Origin: Marthasterias glacialis
Lineage: Eukaryota > Echinodermata > Asteroidea > Forcipulatida > Asteriidae
NCBI GenBank assembly: GCA_911728455.2
Contig: OU452231.1
Location: 11,342,078-11,406,077 of the forward strand
Direction of reading: 5' to 3'
Length of the DNA: 64,000 nucleotides
Shown here: in pieces, positions 12,701 through 24,700 of the stretch
Layout: each line of letters begins with the position of its first letter
Position numbering within the stretch: position 1 is the stretch's first letter
Program-made: the position numbers and the translations under genes
Notes under the pieces: generated by a model
What the model was told of the DNA's origin: nothing
The model's input: the letters and a program-made list of their open reading frames with translations, nothing else
Databases searched by the model: none

Positions 12701-15700
12701 CCTGCACTAGAGCATTGCATGTGGATTGGGTTTTGAGTCCCTTCTTGATCGCTTGGGTTGTCCCCAAGTTTGAGTTTTCCTCCCACAACTAAAATTGAGA
12801 TTTCTTCATCATCTTCTCTACACAGGTATCTTTGGGCCTCCACGTTACAGTGCAAGTCGTTTTTAAGGGTCCCTTGGTGTCATCACCAGAAATATGCATG
12901 CACAAAACCAATGATCTGAGATGCAATGTTGTTGCCCTCAGCAAGATCTAAGTTTTCAAGTGTACAACAAACAACCTTTTTCCCCTCAAACTGAGTCATG
13001 ACCTTACTAGTAATAAATAATAATACGCAGTTCTTATATAGCGCTTTATCACGCCCGATGGGCATCTCAAAGCGCTGAGTACTTTTTCCTGCAAGGTATG
13101 CAGAGTTTTTTAAGTATAAGACCTGTTCCTTTACACAGCACTATGTAACGGTTTACAAGGTGCTGCGGTGCAATCTGCAGCTGATCAAACCAGGAACACT
13201 GGGGTGAACTCCTTTTTGTAACGTAAGTGTAATGTTTTTTTTTAAGAGCATTATACACACACGGGACCTATGGCTTTACGTCCCATCCGATTGATGAAGC
13301 AATAATGGTTACGGGTCTTGCTTAAGGACACAAGTGTCAAGACCAGGACTCGAACCCACACTCTGCTGATCAGAGACACCAGACCTTGCAGCACTGACTT
13401 GGGTACTGTAGCCATAAAATTGAAAGCTTACCACACACCACTTCATCTAACAAACTGTTTCAACCTTTTCCTCCCATAGGCGACTTTAGTCAACCAAGCT
13501 TACACACAAAAAAGTTCTAAAGCACGAGCACAAAGACCATTTGTTATAAAGCTGTAGTTTTGTCCATGTTCACCCTCCATACCCAAGCTTGCAATTGTTA
13601 GAAAGAGAAAGATCAGATCTTTCCAACGATACTAAAACAAAATAAGGTTGCTTTTATGCAATTCGAATTGGAGTGGAAAGATCCAAAATGCCAAACACCT
13701 ACGGAGCACCATATGGTTGTGTGCAAAAAAGTGTTTGAAACAAAGCCAAAAACTTGGACACTCAGGGCCTATCGGCCAACTCAATGATTTTTAGATTACA
13801 AGAAAGGGAATGCAAAAGTAACATTTTTTATACTTATTTTGCTGTAAAACAATATCTTCAAGGTGGTAATAGATTTTGTAAAAATGGCCATTGAATGAAA
13901 GCTTTAATGTTGTGTAAGAATGTGTGCTTCACGCTTGGGTGGTCAAACAATGCATACGCTATCGGTTGTTATGTCAAAACAACTCAGTAACGAGAGGGTT
14001 AAGGGAACCTCACCCTGTTCATGAGCACAGCTCTCCTGACGTCTCGTACTCCATCATAAACCATGCGAGATGCATCGATGAACTCATTCTCGTCAACGTC
14101 TTGCGGACTGTTGGAGTTCAGGGAGGACACAGCTTTCTCAACCTTCTCAGAAAAGTGTGGCATAACTGTGAGTAAGGAAAGGATGATAAGTCCAGGCGTG
14201 AGAATGGGTGATGATAAAAGAACAGGAAATCCATTTTGTACGTTAATAATAGTGAATCAAGTGGAGCATGTAACGGCTGGGACAAGACAGGGGGTTGAAA
14301 ATCGTTGAAATTTAAAAATCATTGCTGTGGGGATTATTCCTCAGGCCCTATACATTTGCAAACCAAAGGAATTTGAAAATCTTTAACTGATCCATGTCTG
14401 TACTTCATGTACCAGAGCTAATAAACTTCACCAATCAAAATAAGTTTTCCTGAAGCCAATAACCAGTACTTTCCAAAATTTCAGTATGAAAGACCGGGCT
14501 TACTTTTTATTCATTGTACCCTTTATTTATACCGATTAATGAAAAATGCCTTCATGCATTGTAAAGATCGGTTTCACAATTACATGAATTACATCATTTT
14601 GGTGACAACCTGTGCATAAAACTTGGTTTAGTTTAGAGCCTAAACACTTTCAAATTTTATATGTTTTCTGTATCATACGACTCTCCGTGTTTTGTTAAAA
14701 ACTTTTAAATCATTTTGGTGAAAAATTTAAGGTTTAAGCTTAAGAATTTACACTGGAAATCTTTCCAAATAATTTGAGCAAAATACTTGTTTCTGTCTCA
14801 TTGTTTATTAAAATATTTATTATATTAAGATATATTAATTTTATTAAAATATTAATATTAACCTGGGTGTATACAGGTCATCTGGTGCCAACTGGTTAAG
14901 TATCTCCCTGATTATTGTCTCAATTTATCATGGTATTTAGTTCATGTGGTTTCACATTCAAGATGTACATTAAGCTGCATATGATTTGGTTATTTCTTCA
15001 GTTAAAAATCACCTTGTTGAGTGTAATTTACAAATTGTCTTTCAAGATGGATTTAGATTTTTTTATTAAATGTATTCAGATTGTAACAAAGGCCTGAATT
15101 CTCTGATTTGTAATGCTAACCTTGATCTTGTAGAACCAGCACGGCTTCCTTGACCTTGTCAGTGTACACTCCTGGCTCGTAGTTCTGCATCTCAGCATCA
15201 ACTACTCCACAGATGCGTGCCGCTCTACCACGGATCGCTCCCCCGGTACGGTCCAAGGTCTCTACATCAGCCATCTGCAGGGCCATGACGGCTTTGTTGA
15301 CATCCTCCAAGATGTGACCCTCTGAATTAAAGACAAAAATTGCAGACAATTTGAATAATAATAGGCAGTTATTTTTGAATCTCCTAATTTGTGTTTGTTT
15401 AACCATTCAATATCATCCACTGTGGTTTTGAATGACAGATAAACTATGCCAGCCTGCAACTTGATACTATTTTCTGATTGCATCTACACAGTACATAGTC
15501 AATAGATAAATTATGCCAGCCTGCAATATTATCTTATGTGGTGAGTGTATATACACAGTACACAGTCAATTCTCCTACTGTCTGACCATTTTGCACTATG
15601 CCATCCTGTAATATGATATATTCTTCAAGCACACTTGAATCCTTGTTTCCGATTGGTTGATCCATAGCAACAATAGTGTGATATTATACACATATGGACT

Positions 15701-18700
15701 GGTAAGGAGGGAAATAGTGCACGTCTATGCAACCCGAGGGCCTGTGAGTGACCAGGAGAGGGTCCTATTTCCCTCGGCCGAGGGAAATAGGACCCTCTCC
15801 TGGTCACTCACAGGCCCGAGGGGTACATAGACGTGCACTATTGCCCGAATAATGCCAGTCCATATGTGTTTTGTAACACACCTCAGTCCAAAATGTCGGT
15901 TAGAAGAGTAAATCGCGTTTTTTTGCCTGGAGATTCTTCTCGATCCACAGACGCCGCCATTTTTGTTCTCTTGAGGGCGCTGTTTACCAGTCAATAGTTT
16001 TGGGGTTTTTGAAACTATTTCCCACTTTGCAAACTATTTCCCCCAAATGAAGCACGTGCGGTGTGTGTGTGGTGCAGATTTCATGCTTTAGGCTTTATTA
16101 GTTCACCCCACGCAACCATGTTTCAGCCAATCAGGATAAAGAACCAGGGAGAGGTGTGTTATAAATACTTATATTGCCTGGCCCATATCACACCCTGTTC
16201 TCATACAAGCTAGTATTACGCCCTGTTCTAACTCCCATCCGCAGAATTCACTGTAAATTCAAAAGTGGCACATTTGCTTGAGGATAAATTTGTTATCACA
16301 TGCATGCTCATGGAATACGAAAAAATATAGTGCACCTGCGTCCCGACTTGGAGATGGGACGCAGAAGCAAGATATTTTTCCGTATTCCATGAGCAAGCGT
16401 GTGATAATGTATTTATCTTCAAGCAAATGCGCCACTTTTGCATTTACCGTGAATTCTGCAGGTGGGAGTTAGAACAGGACTTACATGTAAGACCAGCGTG
16501 TTAGAGAACAGGGTGTGATATGGGCCGTGGAATATAACTATATATTGTTGCTATGGATCAACCAATCAGAAACGTGGATTCAAATTCAAGCTTGTGTGAT
16601 AACTTGTAATATGGTGAATGTATTTACATAGTACACAGTCAGTTCTGTGCACAGTTGGCCACCACACACAACCCAGAGGTAAACGTAAATGGACAAGTAT
16701 CTTTTATCAACTAGGCCAGGATTCTACACCAAAGATTTGCTCACCTGACACAGCCAAGAAATCATCAATAGTAGTGATATCATCAACAGCTTCAGTCAAT
16801 AGTTTCACCTGGTTCTCCCACTGGTCCTTAAACACATCCATATTCTCAAGAGCAACCTGACTCCTTGGGCGGGCCGCCAAGGTACGGGCAGCATTGATCA
16901 CCTGATATTAGACATGTTAGAACAATAGAGATGTCAAAGTAATAATAATAATAATAACAATAATAATACTCAGTTCTTATAAAATATAGCGCTTTATCAC
17001 ACCCAAGGATGTCTCAAAGCCCTCATTGTTTTTTCAACAAGGTATAAACAGGTATGTGGCGTGTCGTGGCCAAGGGGTTAAGAACACCGGACTCAAGCTC
17101 TGGTGTTTCTGATCAGCAGAGTGTGGGTTTGGGCCCTGTGTGTTGTGTCATATCTATCAACGCACCTAAAAGAACCTAGAAACACTTATTGCTAAGAGAA
17201 GGGATTTTCCCCAGTTTCTGGTGTGGTTAGTAGGTGCAACTGGCTCCCACAAGTTGGTGTGATGTTTCCGTTAGAAAGCTTTGCCTATATGATACAGCTA
17301 CAGATGTTTTAACTATAAGTGGTGAAATCTGCAGCCAACCAAACCAGGAACACTGGGGCAAATCCCTTCTCTTAACGATATTAAGTGCACTGGGTTCTGT
17401 AACGTGAATTACACACCCCCACACACACCATTTGCACACACCATTTGCCCAATTTTGGAAGTCAATGTCACTGTGTGTTATACAGTGGTGCGCATTTCAG
17501 GTGATGGGGCATTTACATGTATACCTACCAACTGCCACAATGGTGAGTGTGGTACAGTCGCTGTGTGTAATGGGCCAACAGCTATTTAATAACAATTTTG
17601 CTGATTTTTTTGAGGGCCAAAAAAATCGGAATTCAGACTTAAAAGTTTGTCTCACCTGTGGACAAAGTGTTTCGATCTGCCCTACTGCCATGCGAACCAT
17701 CTTCACTCCTTCCTCATTGCTGGACATAGAACAAGCCAAATGAGCCACCTGGTAAACACCAAAACATATTCACAGGTATTATTCAAACTTGGCCAATTTA
17801 ATCAGCTCAGGGCGTTACTAGGAAGTTAATGCAGGGATGATACAGCAGTTAAAGTCAACATACTTAAAGCTTAATTTTCTTCTCTGATCAAGAAGTCCTT
17901 AAAAGAGAGATCTTTGCAAGGTGCGATTGAATGCTAAAATTTCCACCACGCATAACTTCAAGTCCTATTAAAAACATAAAAATTCCAGTTGTAATAATTC
18001 TGTGTAAATTTTTACTAGCAATAATACCAGCAGATAGCTTACTTATCAGCACTACCTGTGCAGTCACATGAAAGACATGTGGTGTTTAGAGTGTGGCAGA
18101 AAATTTACTAATCCGTGCAACCTGTGTCGTCACATGGGTGACCTGCAGTGTTCAGAGTGTAGCAGATAGTTTACTAATCAGCACTACCTGTGCCATCACA
18201 TGAATGACCTGTAGAGTTGAGAGTGTGGCAGAAAATTTACTAATCAGTGCAACCTGTGCCGTCGCATGGATGACCAGGCCTGATTCCATGGGTCTGCTTA
18301 CTGCGGAGTTCTACGCTTACAGCCCATAGATTTACATGCAATACAGGGGTCTGTAAGCGCAGAATTCTGTGGTAAAGAGTGTCATCAAATTGGGCCAAGA
18401 TGGAGAAAGATTACCGATGCCTGGGGATGAAGAGGGCTAAAGTTTGTAATAATTTCTGATTACCTCGACCAGTTTCTGGGCGTGCTCTCTGAAGACACCA
18501 GCGTAGTGTTCCGTTTCTCTCTCGTTCCCACTCTTGGCTGCCTCAATAAGGACCAGCAGTGGCATGTTTGTCTCCAAAAATGTATCGGAGACGTGGTCAC
18601 CAACGGCCTTCCGCAACTGTTGGAACAATGACAAATATGCATTTGTAAACTAACATTCTTTCTATAGTGATGACTATGGCTGCATCTGAGTCAAGCGGCT

Positions 18701-21700
18701 TCAGCTCTGGCTTTGATCATTGGCCGCAACAACTATGTTATAGAATAGGGCTTTTCAGTGTTTTGGTCATAGCCACTGCCACGGCCATTAGTTCGGACGA
18801 GACCTACCTTTCACTTTGGACTACATGTTAAGCAACTGTATTAAAAACAGCAATTTCTTCTTTGAGAGGGTAAGGTCATTTCTATCTTGCAAAGGGCACT
18901 TCCACAGAAAGGCCTTTAAATGGGAAAAGTTTTAACAGATGGTTTGATCATGCTGTGTCATGATAATTAAGCTCAATCGAGATACTAATTAGAGTACCTG
19001 TCTGCGAAGATCTCGGGTCTTGTGGCACATGCGGTCAATGGCTTGATCCAGCGGGTCGCTTCGGTCCTTACGGCCAGCCTAAAAGTCAACAACAACAATA
19101 CTAGCATGATTATATCAAATATATATCAATCAACAGCTGAGGACTGTTAAAAATCATCATACAATGATTTCTATGCATCGAAACGGCCAGTATATAATAC
19201 AATGAAAAGAATACAAGTTATTAAATACAATCTGTGCATGTATAGACCCTTCTAAGATGACGTCACTATTTCGTCGCTCACCATGCTGAAGTTCTTTCAT
19301 GGCGACACATTACTAGAATGGCACAAACATGTCCTACAATACACAATGCTGGATGGTACTATGTGTACGTATCCTACATGTGCGTAAAACTCCAGCATGG
19401 GAGACCTCCCGCATTGCTATTTACCACTTGCACACACGTGGAGACTGTACCATTTTGGAAGTCAATAGGTGTGCGTGTAAACGCTGCATTGCCTAAAATA
19501 CACTGTATAACACACAGTGACACTGACTTCCAAAATGGCGCAAACAAGATTTATGTGATGATGACTTCAGGTGAATTGGATCAATACAAATCTAATGTCA
19601 GTGAGGAGGGTCTATTCCCCAGGGTTCCTGTTTGACGATTGAAAAAAAAGTAAGAAGTTGTTAAAATGAAACAGAAAAACAAAAATTACTTCACACGGGA
19701 GCACACGCAGCTTGAATTTTTTTTCGTCCTTGGCTTGTTTTTTTTATATGTTTATATTATTTGCTTATTTGTTTTATCTTTTTTGTTTTTGACATTCTTG
19801 TCTGCTGTATTGGTGCTTGTTTTTCTGCCAGTGCTTTGAGAGCAACCAGATAGTAGCTCAGTCTGCCTTTTGGCAATCCTTCAGGAGGCACTGTCTTGTG
19901 TTGAATTTGTTTGTCAGGGGTGTTGAGGGCGTTCGTTTGTTTGTTTATTTATTTATTTATTTATTTTTGTTCTACTGTTTGCTTTTCTTGAATATCGTCT
20001 TATGTAGTACAATTTCATACTGTTGAAATTTTATATGTACCTATTTTTGTATATCTCCTGTGTTTTTCTCCTATGAAATTAATAAATGAACACACAGAGC
20101 TTTATAATAACTTACACAGTTCATGTACTCAGTGAGCAAGTCTTGAAGCGCCTGTCTGACGGCATTACACTCGGCAACAATCCTCTCCCGCCTGTTATCA
20201 CGAGTGCATGAGGAGTCCGCCATCAGGGCGGCTCCACTGATGATGCTCTCCAGTTGCTCCTCAAGAGAAGGACGGGTTCGTATCTCGTTGTAGTCTGTAG
20301 GACTCATCTTGATCTTACGCTGGATGTATACAATGAAAACACAAGGTTCTTGAAAGAGTTAGTTTAGTTTGATCTCTTTGTTTAAAATAAACACATTGCA
20401 GGGTTTGATTGTAGAAAAATGGCATTAAATGTACAGGCCTTGAACTTCGCTCTTAAAAGGGCACAGCAATTTTCCCCAACAGGGACAATGTAAACTTGCA
20501 ATGGGAGACTTTGAAATGCTAGGTGGCAGCAGGAATACCAGGTAAATTTCCATTGTTTGTGTAGTGCTGAGCATGCTCACCCGGGAACAATGGATTTACC
20601 TGCTCAGTCTGCTGCCACCTAGTGTCCACAAAAGTTTCCCATTGCTGTGGTGCCATGGGTTAATTTGATGCTAGCATGTAATAACTTTACTCATTGTACA
20701 TATCACAAGTTGAAACATTTACCATGGGCGAGAAATCATTGTTGACAAAAGCACCTTAAACTAGGCTACGATTTTAGGGAGTTTCCACCTTTTGGTAACC
20801 CCTAGAGTTATAGATTTCAAGGAGCCCGGGAAAGAATCCTCAGTGCTAGAGAAGTAAATGGAAGAGCATGATTTCTCATTATCTGAAAGAAAAACCAGCT
20901 ATTTTTTTTCACCAAACAGACATAAAAAAGTCTGATTTAAGATAAAAATTTGAAATATCTGAATTTAGTTGACACTAAATGATCATTAGAAGAGACTCAT
21001 TGAGAATGCTCATTGAGAGACTTTGGAACACTAGGTGGCAGCAGACATACCAGGTAAGTTACCATTGTTAATGTAGTTCTGAGCATGCACAAATTTTTGA
21101 TAGAACAGTGTTTACTTGCCACCTTGCGTCCCCAAAGTCTCCAATTGGATATTCTTAAAACACTTACATCAAGGTCGTCCAATGCTGCAATGAGCTCCCC
21201 AGTTCCTCCTAGGTCAGCATGAGGAACTTCATCCGAGTGGGCTTGCGATACATTAGAGATGGTGTTCATAGCGCCCTCAAGCTGTTTGACCACAAAGTCA
21301 CGATTCTCCCTCGCGGCTGGGACGTCTGGATGGCGAAGATAGGCCTGTAAGGAAAGCAAAAATGTCACAGAGGATAATAACGTGTCTCTCACAGGCCAAG
21401 GTTTCACACCTAAAAATAGCTACCGTAAGTGTTTGAAATCAAAGAGCTGCTTAAACACAAAAAGTAGCTTAGCACAACAGTGTTAGAGGCCAAGGTTTCA
21501 GCCAAAATACCATGTAACAATTACCATCTGTGACTGGTATCCTGCTTAATTTGCCTAGCAGAAAATTCTTCAGCAAAACATATACAAATTATTGTTATTT
21601 TTGTAATCGCCAAACACAAGGCAAAAGGCCACTTAGGGTAAGAGCTACGAGGAAAATAAAAAAAACCTTAAAGAGAAAGGAAATATCTGTTCACATTCCT

Positions 21701-24700
21701 CGTGAACCGTGGAAGAGTGTAAGTTGGCGGAAAGCAAGACACAGGTAGGGAGTTCCGAAGTGCAGCAATACCGGGAGAAAAAACAAGTAGAACATCTCAT
21801 AGTACTGTCAATAGACCGATTGCACGACCCACGTCACGTGACCACTTCTGGGTATAAAATGTAAACACACACAACGTCCTCCATAGGAAAGTGCGGTACG
21901 GTACACGATGATTAGTGCATTTACTTTGTTCGATCGAGGCTTTTCTTGCTTGAAATCTGTGAAAAATATTCCAGAGTTTGTGCCAGAGACCTTCGAGTGG
22001 CTGAATAAAGCCAGTAAGGACAGTTCCAACAAGTCTTGAAAATTGTACAAGTCACGTATAAATGTGCACGACGAACTTTAGGCCAGACGACCGCGATCAC
22101 CACACACTTTTCAACACAAAAATTTCAAAGTTTTGAAGCTGAAATCACCCAAAGAAATTGCTTTCCAAAACTGTGTGATTCCTTTGCCTATTTGAAATTT
22201 TGCAAGGCTAGGTATTAATGCTCACTTTTCCAACGTTGTTTATCCTATTTTTACAGTGATTTAGGCCTACATTACAAACAAAATAACAGGCGGGTGGCTA
22301 CATAATAGTCGTCTGACACCGGTAGTGCATGGCTAAAAAAACTTCTTTTTAGTAGAATCCTGTTAAATTATGAAACAGAGATGTAATTTATATTAATGCC
22401 ACAACATACTATTTTAAATAAAGGGGGCTAATTAACTAGTTTATCACTTAACAAAAGTAAAACCGACTGTTTTTGTAGTCACTCTGTGTTACGGCATATC
22501 TCTTTACACGTATTTTGCCATCTGCTGTATGGCGTTATACCCAGTACGAGGTCACATGACCACATGTCAACATAGGGTGCGTTTGATTAGCTTCCCCGTG
22601 TATATCGGGGAGTTACACTCATGGTAGCCACGACACAAGGCTAATCGAACGCTACGGTGTATTCACTTGACATTCTGGAAAAATTAAGGTTAAAGGTTGT
22701 CCCTGCCGTGAGCCTGCAGCCGTACTATGTCATTACACCGAGCAGCCACCAGAGACCCGCTCGCGAGCTGGGGCTGTTGTGGCATACACCGGGGCAGACA
22801 CGAGTATCATGTGATGGCTAATCGAACGCTCTGGTGTAAGTTTTACTTACACGTGTAAGCTAATCGAACGCACCCATTGTCGCGCAATCGGTCTATTGGA
22901 ACACACACAGTGAAAGTCAAGATGATACGGTAAAGACTCAAGCAGCTCTATAAAACTAGACCCAGTTCTCCAAGCATGAGATGTGTGGGGAGGCTGGACA
23001 GGTTGAGCATGAATTAACAGGTTTTGTATCATCTGTAAAAAAGGACCCTCAGGGTGTAGCAAGACTTACTTGAGAAGCTGTCAGCAGCATGGTGCTGTGT
23101 TTCTTCAGATCAGCTCTGGCTGCTGCCATCTCATCCCGCTGACGAGGATCTTTCAAGTCATTCTGTCGTCTTGCTAGGAGTTTGTTGAACTCCATCATGT
23201 CTTTGCCAAAGGTCTTGAAGCTCGATGCCAAATCTTGTTGGTTGCTGGACCTCATTATCTTGGCAAGATCGCCCTCCACCTTTCACAAATGATAAAGTCC
23301 GAGTATCGATCAGTTTTACTTGCAATAGATGTTAAAGTAAAAGTTGTGGTTCAGTTAAATGGGCCACATATTTTGACTTCTTTTTTTCGAAATTGTGGGT
23401 GGGTGGGTCAAACGAAACAACTGAAAGTCAAAATTTAATTTTCAATTTTGTCTGTGCTGTTCTGTAGTCATCGGTCATCTCACCTCATTGACAGTCCATC
23501 TTGTTCCAACGGTAGATAAAAAACAATGTACAAAGTTTTGTGTGCTTGAGAACTTCCCTTCTTTTTGTCAACTAAAAAGTTGCATGTCCTAAATCAGTCC
23601 TTCAAAAAAAATTACAGTACAATGCATTTACCCAAAATGTTAGTTTCAAAACCCTTCTTTATTATGTTTTTATGACAACGATGACAGCAAGGCTCTGAAC
23701 TTACAACTTGGAGAGACTTGAGCAGTAAGTGTACATCCACCATATCGGCCATAATAAGCAGCCTGGTGACAGCCGACAGGAGATTACGGGCTGCACGGGT
23801 CATGGACCCACGCTTCATGGAAGAGCAAGGATCGTCAGCAAACTCCGAGGAAGCCTTGTGCATTATATCACCTGAAATGTAGGGAAAATTATCTGTATTT
23901 AAAGGGCCCCTGAAGTGGAGGATTAACGCATACTGGAAGATAAAAGTTAACATTCTTTATTCCAAATTCAATTATTACATCTATTAACAAGTTGCTGCCG
24001 GGCTACTTTTTTATGGCCGTGTCCCCCTGACAGGTTTTGTTTGGTGGAATTGCCGGAATCTTTTTCTTTGAGGGTACCGCTGGCACAAAGAAACCCTGAC
24101 TTGACAATGCCAAGAGAAGAAAGATTCTCTTTAATGGATCATCTGTTTTGAAAATGTCACATTCACACAGCGTGAATTGCAAAATATTGGCATTGCCTAC
24201 AGCATAGGAGTGGCACTAAACACTCACTCTGACAGTGCAAAATCACATGCTCCTAATACCATTACCTTAAACGTAAATGTCAAAAAGTGGTATCTTACTT
24301 AAAATATTCTGGATGAACACATGTTTTTGCATGGAGCGTCTCTCGTGCAAGATATGACATTATTACAAAATCAAGGTTTTATCTTTTGGTTATCAAATAA
24401 AAAATATGGCAGAGGGGTTGCGATCAAACCTTTCTCCCTGACATCAGCCACTGTTTCCAGCATCTGTTTACGGATCTCTGGTATCTCATTAGCAATCTCT
24501 TCACCCTTCTTGATGAAGGCCTCGGTAGCCTTGGCAACAGCTGCGACGAGGACATGGGCTTTCTTGGAGTGGCCCTTCTTTCTATTAGACGGTTGGGTTT
24601 TCACCAGGGTGGTGACCTACATGAATGAATGCATTTATTTTTAGGATTAAAAATCAACATTAGCCCACGTTCACAAGCAAAGTACAATTTTGGTGTTTAT

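Larger units (their letters stand above)
15634..16591. mobile_element. composite foldback element, about 960 bp
   Basis: The outer inverted arms GATTGGTTGATCCATAGCAA (15651) and its complement (about 16548) enclose two further foldback segments, 15687-15869 and 16180-16526. No transposase. The flanks carry a direct repeat (GTACACAGTCA.TTCT near 15560 and 16630). Confidence 0.6.

Noticed and set aside
15725..15994. 89-codon minus-strand frame
   Set aside because: It crosses the palindrome at 15687-15869, so the frame is a consequence of inverted sequence.
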